Positions 1 to 11,329 of a stretch of 64,000 bases of DNA are shown here, one piece after another; the stretch's first letter is position 1, and the number at the start of each line of letters is the position of its first letter. A model generated the notes under the pieces. The model was not told where the DNA came from and searched no databases. It saw nothing but the letters and a program-made list of their open reading frames with translations. The DNA is from Schistocerca nitens (Eukaryota > Arthropoda > Insecta > Orthoptera > Acrididae), in NCBI RefSeq assembly GCF_023898315.1, contig NC_064619.1, positions 297,576,150 to 297,640,149 of the forward strand, read 5' to 3'. The translations under genes were made by a program, and so were the position numbers.

Positions 1-408
1 TCTCTCATTTAATGTTAAGTTCGAAACAGAAAAATTCCTAAACACCAAAGTAATAAAAAAATTCAGTAACCTGGTAAATTTTATGACGACAGCGACGCTG
101 CGCCTCGGCCCTGTATTCTGAATAAAAAAAGGCAAAATTTCTTACCTCAATAAAAACTGCAAATATATCTGCTCTTACATAAAAATTTTCGGCACAGATC
201 CGTGCAATGCTGGCCTTTGCTTTGTGACTCGTGAAAGAAAATTATTCATTGGATAAAATCTTTAAATTGAAATGAATGCTTTTTTTAAAAAAATTACTTT
301 ATGTTATGAAATTATTGGGGCATTTTTTTTGAAAGAAATTAAATGACAATACACATTACTAGATATGCGCAAGGCTGCTTCTTTACCTTCTACAACAATA
401 CTCGTCCT
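1..408. other. AT-rich flank, nothing recognised
   Basis: AT-rich sequence with short homopolymer runs. No ORF, repeat end or RNA motif that I can name. Confidence 0.5.
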
Positions 409-2310
409 CCAGATTCCCGACCAGAGTCCCGACCAGAGTCCCGACCAGAGTCCCGACCAGAGTCCCGACCAGAGTCCCGACCAGAGTCCCGACCAGAGTC
501 CCGACCAGAGTCCCGACCAGAGTCCCGACCAGAGTCCCGACCAGAGTCCCGACCAGAGTCCCGACCAGAGTCCCGACCAGAGTCCCGACCAGAGTCCCGA
601 CCAGAGTCCCGACCAGAGTCCCGACCAGAGTCCCGACCAGAGTCCCGACCAGAGTCCCGACCAGAGTCCCGACCAGAGTCCCGACCAGAGTCCCGACCAG
701 AGTCCCGACCAGAGTCCCGACCAGAGTCCCGACCAGAGTCCCGACCAGAGTCCCGACCAGAGTCCCGACCAGAGTCCCGACCAGAGTCCCGACCAGAGTC
801 CCGACCAGAGTCCCGACCAGAGTCCCGACCAGAGTCCCGACCAGAGTCCCGACCAGAGTCCCGACCAGAGTCCCGACCAGAGTCCCGACCAGAGTCCCGA
901 CCAGAGTCCCGACCAGAGTCCCGACCAGAGTCCCGACCAGAGTCCCGACCAGAGTCCCGACCAGAGTCCCGACCAGAGTCCCGACCAGAGTCCCGACCAG
1001 AGTCCCGACCAGAGTCCCGACCAGAGTCCCGACCAGAGTCCCGACCAGAGTCCCGACCAGAGTCCCGACCAGAGTCCCGACCAGAGTCCCGACCAGAGTC
1101 CCGACCAGAGTCCCGACCAGAGTCCCGACCAGAGTCCCGACCAGAGTCCCGACCAGAGTCCCGACCAGAGTCCCGACCAGAGTCCCGACCAGAGTCCCGA
1201 CCAGAGTCCCGACCAGAGTCCCGACCAGAGTCCCGACCAGAGTCCCGACCAGAGTCCCGACCAGAGTCCCGACCAGAGTCCCGACCAGAGTCCCGACCAG
1301 AGTCCCGACCAGAGTCCCGACCAGAGTCCCGACCAGAGTCCCGACCAGAGTCCCGACCAGAGTCCCGACCAGAGTCCCGACCAGAGTCCCGACCAGAGTC
1401 CCGACCAGAGTCCCGACCAGAGTCCCGACCAGAGTCCCGACCAGAGTCCCGACCAGAGTCCCGACCAGAGTCCCGACCAGAGTCCCGACCAGAGTCCCGA
1501 CCAGAGTCCCGACCAGAGTCCCGACCAGAGTCCCGACCAGAGTCCCGACCAGAGTCCCGACCAGAGTCCCGACCAGAGTCCCGACCAGAGTCCCGACCAG
1601 AGTCCCGACCAGAGTCCCGACCAGAGTCCCGACCAGAGTCCCGACCAGAGTCCCGACCAGAGTCCCGACCAGAGTCCCGACCAGAGTCCCGACCAGAGTC
1701 CCGACCAGAGTCCCGACCAGAGTCCCGACCAGAGTCCCGACCAGAGTCCCGACCAGAGTCCCGACCAGAGTCCCGACCAGAGTCCCGACCAGAGTCCCGA
1801 CCAGAGTCCCGACCAGAGTCCCGACCAGAGTCCCGACCAGAGTCCCGACCAGAGTCCCGACCAGAGTCCCGACCAGAGTCCCGACCAGAGTCCCGACCAG
1901 AGTCCCGACCAGAGTCCCGACCAGAGTCCCGACCAGAGTCCCGACCAGAGTCCCGACCAGAGTCCCGACCAGAGTCCCGACCAGAGTCCCGACCAGAGTC
2001 CCGACCAGAGTCCCGACCAGAGTCCCGACCAGAGTCCCGACCAGAGTCCCGACCAGAGTCCCGACCAGAGTCCCGACCAGAGTCCCGACCAGAGTCCCGA
2101 CCAGAGTCCCGACCAGAGTCCCGACCAGAGTCCCGACCAGAGTCCCGACCAGAGTCCCGACCAGAGTCCCGACCAGAGTCCCGACCAGAGTCCCGACCAG
2201 AGTCCCGACCAGAGTCCCGACCAGAGTCCCGACCAGAGTCCCGAGCAGAGTCCCGAGCAGAGTCCCGAGCAGAGTCCCGAGCAGAGTCCCGAGCAGAGTC
2301 CCGAGCAGAG
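409..2310. repeat. 12-bp minisatellite, about 158 units
   Basis: The unit CCAGAGTCCCGA occurs 152 times without a visible change from 421 to 2244. A one-base variant (CCAGATTCCCGA) precedes it at 409-420. Five units of GCAGAGTCCCGA and a partial unit end the array from 2245. Because 12 is a multiple of 3 and the unit carries no stop codon in four of the frames, both strands show ORFs of 650-770 codons. They read as pure tetrapeptide repeats (SRPE, SPDQ, SGLW, RDSG) and are not genes. Identical monomers with variants only at the edges suggest recent expansion or ongoing homogenisation. Confidence 0.97.
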
Positions 2311-4250
2311 CAGACAGCCGACACGCGCCGCCTCACGCAGACTACTCAAGAGTACTGTCGACACGCGCAGACAAGCGCAGACTAGCGACAAGCAACAAGC
2401 AACAACTAACGACATACTGCTCTCTGGTCAGAGACTCTCCTATGCCTTGCCTATTGCAGGCAGCGCATACCTCACCTCTTACACCCTACGCACAACCAAT
2501 GTGCCAGCTGGACTGCTGGTAGCACTTTGGAACTCACGAGCTGATTTCGTGCGCCTTTTTGAAACCATCGTCCGCAATGCTCGACAGTCCCTGTCTTACA
2601 GTACATGCGGTCTGCCCTCTCTTGGTTTAGCTGTTCTTTCACGTTTCCACTGCGTAGCTTTAGGAGGGTTAAAATGCCCCTGATCTATTTGGTGGCTTCC
2701 AGTGACTAGTTCACGTTCTAAGGAAGTCAGCTTTCCTGATCGACTCATCCTGTTCTTACTGCTTCTCTACTGACAACACGATACTCCCCACCTCCTTTTA
2801 TGCCATGCAAGTCTGTCTCTCCTTACATCTAATGGTCAGTTCCGTATTACATATGGATGTCCGGATAGTTTTTACCAGATAGTGTGTAACGTATACTTCG
2901 CCACAAGCAATTTCATTCAGGTACGCACTTGGAATATTTAATATAAATTAATCTTTCACCCGAGTAAGTGGTCTGAAAAGTAATAAGTGACCGTTTAATG
3001 TCCTCATTCGATTCAAAATGCAAGTTAATAATACATTCGTATTTTTTCGTATTTTTAATGTATGTGGTTCTCTATTAATCAGTATGCCTTCCCTTTAATT
3101 CTTCCTAAATCCCTAAATTTCATCATTCATTGTTTAGCTGCAGCAGTATCCCTCCAATCATAATGGTTGGTTGGAAAGGAACAATACTACGCTAGTTTCA
3201 TTAAAATGTGTTTATTTGTTGATTAATTTTCTGCAGAAAACAAGACGACCTACTAAGTCGCTAAAAATGTCGGTAGAAATTAAAGATAAAGGAATTCAGT
3301 AGTACATATCCATGAATATCGAAAAATGTTATAGAACATAAGGCATCTGATTAAGTCACTTTTTTTCAGCTGGCTTTTGGAACGTGCTCATACAACCATC
3401 CAAACACAGGAAATGTTATATAAAATGAGTTTTGACAATTGATGGTAGACATTATTTCAAGTCGTATCCTGGTACGATGTAACATAGGATTAACTAAGCA
3501 CAAATTCGACATAAAGTAAGATTTACAATCTGAGTATACGAAAACGTGTAAAGTCTCACATTTTGTGTAAGATATAAAAAGTAGAAGATACAGAGACATA
3601 GGTGAAAAAGGAAGCACGTTTCGTATCACCTACACAAAAATACAAAATAGCTTAAAAGACAAAACAGTGAAAGGAAAGCAACTTAAATTTTATAAAACCA
3701 AGATATTTAAACATTGTTATGAAGTTCTGAAACGTGGAGCTTTCGCAAAGCTAACAACACAAGAATTAGGTGGCAGGACTGAAATTCCTAAAGTGTCTTA
3801 AATCTCTCTTATACTACATCCTACTTAATGAAATAATAGAGGAACTAAATCTGAAATTAGTGTTAAAGCAGACCTCAGCATATAAAACACATCGGGCACA
3901 GTATGTACAAAGTACAGATTAACAAAGATAGCCTAAAGTAGTAAAAACACGTCGAAACAGCTGAAAACAATTGCATCAACATATACAGAGTGTCCGTCCT
4001 AAGAGTCGCCAGGCGTATTTTCTCTGGTTTGTTTGCAATTCAGTTTTTGGATTGTGTAGCTGGAGCCGGCCCTTACAAATTGTGCTCATCAAGTTTTGCA
4101 TGTGCAAACAAAATTATTTTTAAAACTGATTTTTACGTGCACATTAGATCATTCCCAGATTAGTCTAATCCGACATTCATTTCTGAAACGCCCGCTAAAC
4201 CCGCTGGGCAGAACAGGTAACATGATTGTGGAAAGGGCAAAGGGTTGAGG
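2311..4250. other. Intergenic, nothing recognised
   Basis: The first 380 bases after the minisatellite are C-rich, the rest AT-rich. One 87-codon minus ORF (3366-3629) has no recognisable domain. I see no transposon ends. Confidence 0.4.
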
Positions 4251-5850
4251 TCAGTTTCTGCTTCTAATTGTCATTTATTGTAATTTAGCAACTCTTTCAC
4301 GGCTGAAGGCCTCCCACAAGAAATCTTAACAAGATAAAAATCCAGTGAAGATAGCAACAAAATAATTTAAAGAATCAACCTATACAAGGTGCAACACCAA
4401 TGGCCGAGGACCACAATCAAACTTCAAATTTCAAAATATATTACCATAATATTTAAAGGCAGAAGGCCGCAATGCTTAAGCTAGAAAGGTAAATTTAAAA
4501 ATCAATTTTGCAAAATTTTTAAGAAACCTACAATAAGCATAAGCCTGAAATTTAAAATAGCTGACAACAGGTAATTAAAAACCGGTGGCACTCAGAAGGC
4601 CTCCAGGGAGGTCGGTCTGCCCTCGTTCACTTAGGTGAGACAGGTGGCGAGCTCAACTATACTTGATCCGTCGGAATCCAACCAGGAGGCAGCCACGGAC
4701 CGACCGACACAACAACTTGCTTCCCGTCAATCAGTACATGAGAACCCCAACCGGCAAGGTTACAAACGTAATAATCCATAATGGAGTACATATTAGCTGT
4801 CAAAATTACACACTACGTTGGACAGCGACAACAGGTGAGGAAATGGCACTACCTGAAATTCCGTTAGTGGCCAGGGCAGGTACCGGAACACTAACGGCCA
4901 ATAGGCAGAAAATTCCGCTGGTACACTTAAATCGTAGTCGACCAAAATAGTTAATTGCACCGCATGGCGTCTAAATCTCAGCAATAGAACCACCCGGTAT
5001 TGCTCAGCGGAAAACCTCCTCAACAGCAACTACCGAAGCGAACCACCACAACATGAATAGCCGTGGCCTGAGTAGTTGAAACCACTACTTAACCTTGGTG
5101 TCCTGAGTCGGCGAACTACGAAGCTCGTAGCGATCGGACAGCTCCACACACGCTCCGACACTGCGCAGGGGCTGCCAGCGCCACCAGCCGCCTGCATCGC
5201 GCGGAGAACTTCCCTCGGCCGCAACAACCGACCGACTCCCACAGAATGCCAACAACATCTAAAACAGTCGTCAGTGGAACTAACGCCGACTGCACACACA
5301 ACCTGACAAACACTTGGACGAAGACCTGAACGATATCCAACAGTGACTAAACACACACACAAAGTCAAATCGGGAGTCGATGCGCACACACACAGCCGAC
5401 TCATGAACGATCGGCGAGCCAAAACGCGTCGTCCGTTTGGACGACCGACCGACGATCCACCAAGACCGTGGCCTGGCTCAAGCGATGCGTGGCGGCTATG
5501 GTCGGGCGAGCCATGCCGACGCAGACATCACTGCTGCTCCAACCCGACTGCACCAGTGCCGCATTGTAACTCCCCGACTGGCAGGTCCGGACTGCGCTCC
5601 AGACGCTTTGCAACTGACTGGCAGGCCCGAACTCGCAACCCGAACTGGCGATCCCAACTCGCTATCCGAACCGCGACCAACTGGCTTAAGTCAGACAACC
5701 AGGAAGTAATAGCAGTCCAGCAAAGTTACTACGAGAGGTGATATATCGATACGCGCTGCTAACGCCGCTCATGGCCAGGCAAAGCAGCAACTTAGTGAAA
5801 GTAGTAATTTAGCTTAACGTAGTGAGGGGGGGTACGTCAAAAACAGGGTG
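4251..5850. repeat. Unclassified interspersed repeat-like block with A/C-rich + strand
   Basis: An AT-rich left part (4251-4570) changes sharply into a GC-richer part whose + strand is rich in A and C and poor in T (about 4660-5720), with many CGAC/GACC words. Six overlapping short ORFs on both strands share no recognisable domain. The composition and abrupt edges suggest a mobile element or the leader/LTR part of a retroelement, but I see no terminal repeats, reverse transcriptase or integrase. Classification is open. Confidence 0.4.
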
Positions 5851-6849
5851 TAGAATACATGATGGCGGGAAGAACAGCCACGCACGGCTCAATTTCATCG
5901 ATATGTATAAATGGGGACAGTAAAACTCAAAGAATAACCAGCAGCGACAGCACACCTCTAGCCGGCACTGACTGTTAACAACTGCACAGCAGCACTACTG
6001 AGCCGCTACTGGATTACTGTTTATTCTTCGTGCTTTACTGTTCCCATTAATACTGTTGACAGTGGAGGTCGTATGAAAGACATGATGAGCAGTAATTGTT
6101 TAAACTGAGTCAAACTACACAACGCAAAAACGAAATCTTAGGTAACACACCCGGTATATACTCAACACGCAACTTTCAAGTACATGGCTGAGAGTATGTC
6201 GTACAAATGTTAACGGCTCTGTTAATTTCCGTTCCCGTGGGGAGCGAATGAAAAATGTCTACCTACATAGTATGTCTCAGCAGTTACTCTAATACCGCTT
6301 GCCCTGTCCTCCCGGTCTGTAAGCGCGATGTGCTACGGCAGCAGCAGAATTAAACTGTACGTGCCCGTATTTCTCGAAGTAGAGTACAAGGAATTGCTGC
6401 AATGCCCAAGCCTTCTATGTCACGAACTGAAGTGAAACAGGCACCCACCATTGTGTAAGAGGGCAACGGAGCGTGTCTGAATGCTGGTCTCCAAATTGGA
6501 CGCAAAGTAGGCACTTGCCTCTCCTGTGACAGCGACAAGGCCGTTGTCAGATTATAACTGAAGGATGCTCCGACCCAAGTCAACGAACTCTTAGCAAGAT
6601 GTCACTTTACACAGGCCTTTCATTATTTATTCTGCTTGTAAATTAAACCACAAGGCAGCTAAAGTTCTTAAGGAGTGTCTAAGAAAGAGTCCTGCTAAAT
6701 AGGCTGCTACATTTGTGAAGCAGTCTCTAAGAATGAGTACTGGTAAATACATTGCCGGACAAAAAGTGAAATGCCCACAAGGGGACGAGGTAACAAAAAG
6801 TAAATTCACTGGCTGAGAGGTTATGTGATGTTACAAAACCGAGTAAAAC
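5851..6849. other. Intergenic, nothing recognised
   Basis: Mixed composition, short ORFs only, no domain or repeat end that I can support. Confidence 0.4.
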
Positions 6850-7900
6850 TTACAAATAGCTTGGTTCACCTTATCGGTATGATGTTGCACCTTCTCCGGC
6901 CTGGCTATATGCTGTGATTCCATCAGACTGGGAGGGTTTTGTGCCGTTGTACCCTATCCTGAGGTAAGGGGCAAGAAGTTAACGTCCGAACTTTTTCCAT
7001 ACGTATTTTATCGGGGTTACGTCTGGGGATCTTGCTAGCTAGTACCTCAACATCATCAGGACAGTTCATAGAGACACATCCTACGGGTGGCCTACTATTG
7101 TCATGTTGAAAAGTGGCAGCCCGCTGCTATCGCACGAGATGTACTACATGAGAATCCCGGTTGTTCGTCAAGTTCTGTTGTGTACCACTGGGCCACAAGA
7201 GTTGCCTCAATCACGACCAGTAGTGATCTTCTGCCATAACCAATGGCTCCACACACCAAGACGTCGATAGTAGCTCTGCTATGCCTCCCTATAACACTGC
7301 AAGAACGGAACCTGTCACAAGGTCTCCGCCTTCCTCTCCAGCGATGGTCGTCCGGGAAAGTGCATAACCGTGAATCATAGCTCAGCACAGTGCGACCCCG
7401 ATCATCAACAGTCCCAGCATCCCGGTCGTGGCACCGTGGCACCATTTGTGCTGGGGTGTCAACGGCAAATTACTCATGGGACGGTAATTCCCTAGCATGG
7501 CTACTGTTAGTCTCTGATCAGTGGTATGGAATGAGAATATAGCAAGGAGCTCATTCTTTGTCCTCGGATGCCGGGTGCAGAGGTTAAGGGACTACAATGT
7601 GTGGTTAGACTTGGTCGACTAGTATGGGTGCCCCCACCTCCCTGTGCAGAGCAGAATAGGGCCAATGTCACATCAGAATGCCCCATAAATATGAATATTA
7701 CACGATTCGACCAGTCGTCCGAATGGAGACCCACAACCAGGCCCTTCCAACATGCCAGGTGCTGTCTCACAAGAGTCGACGGCACAGTGATCACTCAACA
7801 TTTGACGCTTTTCTTCGACCCTTACAGAACCTATCAGGCCTCGCAATAGCATTAAATAACAGCAACACTAATGCAGTCTGTTACACAGAATTTCAGCGCT
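6850..7900 (-). mobile_element. Tc1-like DNA transposon remnant
   Basis: On the minus strand 7101-7445 reads like the middle of a Tc1-type transposase: a degraded DESRF-like motif (DSRL), then an RW-RR stretch and a GAIGYG block like the GAIGY block of this family. The part at 7560-7860 resembles the N-terminal, DNA-binding half. Stops and frameshifts are frequent, so no protein is made. The same family recurs at 47880-48539 (shared words include CCTATCCTG around 6953 and 48002). Ends are not defined. Confidence 0.65.
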
Positions 7901-7960
7901 AATAATAATTTAATCGTTGCTGGTGTGTACGTGTACGAAGTTACATTGATGTCGGTCTAT

Positions 7961-8625
7961 GTCGGGCAACATCATTGACATCGATCTGTTATAGAATTAT
8001 GGAACATGTTTTATTCTCAAAAACTACGACGTTTCTGGAGAATAAAAATTTCCTCTATAAAAATCAACATGGATCCTGCAAAGAGAGACCTTGCGAAACT
8101 GAGCTCGCTCGTTTCTTCCATGAGATCCACAGCGCTATCAATAACGATGCTCACGTTTATGCCGTATCTTTGACTTCAGGAAGGCATTTGATACCGTCCC
8201 GCACTGCCGTTTAGTGAAAAAAAGAAATACGAGGTTACCGAAAATGGACCCAGATTTGCGAATGGATTCAAGATTTCCTTCCAGACAGCACTCGACACAT
8301 GTTTCTTAAGAAAACAAAATCGGCAGATGCTGTTCCCATTGTATATAAATTAATGATCTGGTAGAAAGCGCAAAATGACTGTTCACAGATGATATGGTTG
8401 TCTATAAGTAAGCAGCAACGCCAGAAGACAGTATCTATTTTCAGAATAGCTTGCACAGCTTAGATGAATGGTGCGGGCTTCGGCAGTTGACCCTAAACGT
8501 AAATAAATGTAACATATTGTGCACAGATAGAAAAAGAAATCCACTACTCCACGACTGCACTACTATGACAAATTGGAAACATCTCAGAAAACGACCACAT
8601 GAGCAAATTCGATAAATTATAGCTG
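7961..8625 (+). mobile_element. CR1-like LINE fragment, reverse transcriptase remnant
   Basis: From 7975 the translation runs through a non-LTR reverse transcriptase: a LTSICYRIMEHVL block (motif RPISLTS..KI.E..L), then NQHGSCKERPCETELA, where NQHGFR..RSCETQL is expected, then RKAFDTVPH (catalytic Asp motif of palm block A) after a frameshift. The YADD box is degraded to FTDD near 8388, and SLDEWCGLRQLTLNVNKCN follows. Several stops and frameshifts make it a pseudogene. No endonuclease and no 3' end are visible. A longer copy of the same family lies on the minus strand at 15700-19391. Confidence 0.8.
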
Positions 8626-8752
8626 ATACAGCACCATAGTGACAATCTTTCTCCCCACGCGCCTGGAACAGTGACGGGGGTGATCAGTCAGTGGTACCAG
8701 AAATTCCCTCCGTCACACAGCGTTAGGTGGCTTGTGGAGCACGATGTTGATG

Positions 8753-9919
8753 CACACTGAAGAGCCAAAGAAACTGGTACACCTGCTAATCTCGTGTAGA
8801 GCCCGCAGGCTCGCAGAAGCGCCGCAACACGACCTGTCATGGATTCGACTAATGTCTGAAGTACTGATGGAGGGAACTGACATCACGAATCCTGCAGAAC
8901 TGTCCATAAATCTGTAAGAGTACGAGGAGGTGGAGATCTCTTCTGAACAGCACGTTGCAAGGCATCCCGGGTATGCTCAATAATGTTCATGTCTGGGGAG
9001 TTTGGTGACCAGCGGAAGTGTTTAAACCCAGAAGAGTGTTCCTGTAACCAATCTGTAGCAATTCTGGGCGTGTGTGGTCTCTAATTTTTTTCCTAGAATT
9101 GACCAAGTCCGTCGGAATTCACAATGGACGTGAATGGATGCAGGTGATCAGACAGGATGCTTACGTACGTGTCACCTGACAGAGTCATATCTAGACGTAA
9201 CAGGGGTCCCATTTCACTCGAAGTGCTCATGCCCCACACGATTACAGAACCTGCTTCCGCTTGACCAGTCCCCTGCTGACATGTAGGGCCCATGGAGTCA
9301 TGAAGTTGTCTCCATGCCCGTACACGTCCATCCACTAGACACAATTTGAAACGAGACTCGTCCGACCAGGCATCATCTTTCCAATCATCAACAGTCCAAT
9401 GTCGGTGCTGACGGGCCCAGGCGAGGCGTAAAGTTTTATGTCGTGCAGTCATCAAGGATACACGAGTGGGCGTTCGGCTCCGAAAGCCCATATCGATGAT
9501 GTTTCGTCGAATGGTTCTCACGCTGACACTTGTTGATGACCCAGCAATGAAACCTGTAGCAATTTTCGAAACGGTTGCATTTCTGTCACATTTAGCAATT
9601 CTCTTCTATCGTCGTCGGTCCCATCCTTGCATTCCTGATGCTCACGGTGCAATCGTGAAATTGTCGTACGGCAAAATCCCCACTTCATCAGTACCTCGAA
9701 GATGCTGTGTCCCATCGCTCGTGCGCTGACCTTAACACAACGTTCAAACTCACATATATCTTGATAACCTGCTATTGTAGCAGCAGTAACCAATCTAACT
9801 ACTGCGCCAGACACTTGTCTTATTTGGACGTTGCCGACTGCAGCGCCGTCTTCTGCCTGTTTATATATCTCTGTATTTGAATATGCATGCCTACACCAGT
9901 TTCGTTGGCGCTTCGGAGT
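8753..9919 (-). mobile_element. Tc1-like DNA transposon, nearly complete, defective
   Basis: Imperfect terminal inverted repeats of about 28 bp bound the element: CTGAAGAGCCAAAGAAACTG near 8757 and, reversed, CCGAAGCGCCAACGAAACTG near 9916. Transposase lies on the minus strand in two overlapping frames. 9518-9814 is the N-terminal helix-turn-helix half and 9093-9521 carries the DESRF catalytic motif. Downstream of codon positions facing 9093 the frame is lost and a segment with the last catalytic residues seems deleted around 9080. Total length of about 1.17 kb is shorter than the usual 1.3-1.6 kb, which fits an internal deletion. Confidence 0.82.
9093..9814 (-). pseudogene. Tc1 transposase pseudogene
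   Basis: The coding remnant of the element at 8753-9919. A DDE transposase of this family cuts at TIR-TA junctions and pastes the element into TA. Seen: an N-terminal paired helix-turn-helix region (9518-9814), and WSDESRFKL with the first catalytic Asp in 9093-9521. The two parts are in different frames, joined by an overlap at 9518-9521. The segment that should carry the QDN and the final Glu motifs is absent or unreadable. Not functional. Confidence 0.8.
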
Positions 9920-11224
9920 AGATGTCTTCTGGCTGTTTCACTTTTTTGTCAGGCAATGTACAATGTTAAGTATACAAAGCACCAATATAATTACATTTAA
10001 TTCTCACAAGTATCACATGCGGCAACAACTGCTCGCCACTGAATGCATTCCAAGAATATTTGTTGGGACATAGAGTTGAACATTCCGTCCTCATCGAGAT
10101 CATTGGACATGGAACAGAAACTCGAACTATCGTGTTGTTTTTAACGGAACCGTTCCGACACTCCCGTGATTCGGAGAAGTCATGTGAAACCTACCGCAAC
10201 GCCGATATAGGATGATCACCTCTTCTGCTGATTGGGGCAGCAGTATCCTAACGACTATGTCATATCACTTGGTGCGTAGATTCCAACAGACAGTGGAAGT
10301 ACAGGCGGCAGTTACTGATCCATCATTACACAACGCTACGCACTGTTTTGGAAGATGGTTAAGAATCAGGTCGCTACGTATAACTTCACCTCCAACGTTC
10401 GCTGACTGTAATCCGGGAACCTCTGAGGCCATCGAACGAATCTGGTACAATTCTGGAATAGTTCTTCGCATTGCTGAAAATGCGTCAGAAATTTAGCGAT
10501 GTAGGCAAATAACTCGTTGGGGAGATGGTGATAGGTGCTGCAACCGTACGAGGCCATCCACGCTACTTCAGGCATTCCCGTATGATGGTGCCACTGTTAT
10601 AAAAAGAGAGATATATCATCTCATCTTTGATTCGTCGCAATCATATCCTTCCATCGGCGTGCGCTCCATGGTACTACTGATAAACAAATTTTAAGCGAGA
10701 GTGGTGAAGAGTAACGAAATTATCAATCAGCTAAACATCAAAATTGCAGTATAGTATAGAGAAATTAAAGAACATTTCCTATCAAGGAAGAAAACTTGAT
10801 TATGATAGCTGAATTAAGACAAATATCAGTTTCTTACAGACTCAGGCAAATAATTCTTTTTTTTTTTTCAGCAATGGAGATTACATGATATTAATTATTG
10901 ATGTAGACTGGAAATCTGAAGTTAAGCATTATATGAAACGTATTATACCTGACAACCGAAGAACAAGCAATTGTAGATATTTTAAATGCTGTGTTACTGA
11001 AGGAGGTAACGAATTAAGTGCACATTTGGCGTGCAAGAATAAAGGTACTAAAAACAACAGGCAGGATAAGATTTCAGAGTCTTCACCAAAAGAAGGTCAG
11101 ATTGTTGTATAGTGTTCTAAGACATCCAGTATGAGATATCATTTTGTTCTACTGATCTCTGTGAGTATAATTTGCACGTTTCCAGCATCAGAATGTCGAG
11201 CCGCTGATTACGTTTATTTTCAAC
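9920..11224. other. Intergenic, nothing recognised
   Basis: Short ORFs only. A stretch near 10135-10215 faintly resembles a decayed SINE body but cannot be supported. An A-run and T-run sit near 10856-10870. Confidence 0.35.
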
Positions 11225-11329
11225 TACCTGGGTACACGTACCCGGCTTCGCTCAGGGAGTGATATGAGATTGTGTGGTTGATGGAATAAAAGGATAAATT
11301 TTAAAGTATAAGAGGTAACATTTTTTTTA

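Noticed and set aside
409-2310. CRISPR-like array
   Set aside because: Units are contiguous 12-mers with no spacers, in a eukaryotic genome.
304-2683. Four ORFs of 650-770 codons over the minisatellite
   Set aside because: They are open only because the 12-bp unit has no stop in those frames; pure tetrapeptide repeats on both strands, no start context or domain.
4663-5741. Protein-coding gene in the A/C-rich block
   Set aside because: Overlapping ORFs of similar length on both strands and no domain; the composition explains the lack of stops.
10090-10220. A decayed SINE
   Set aside because: Only a faint resemblance, with no box A or B and no target duplication.
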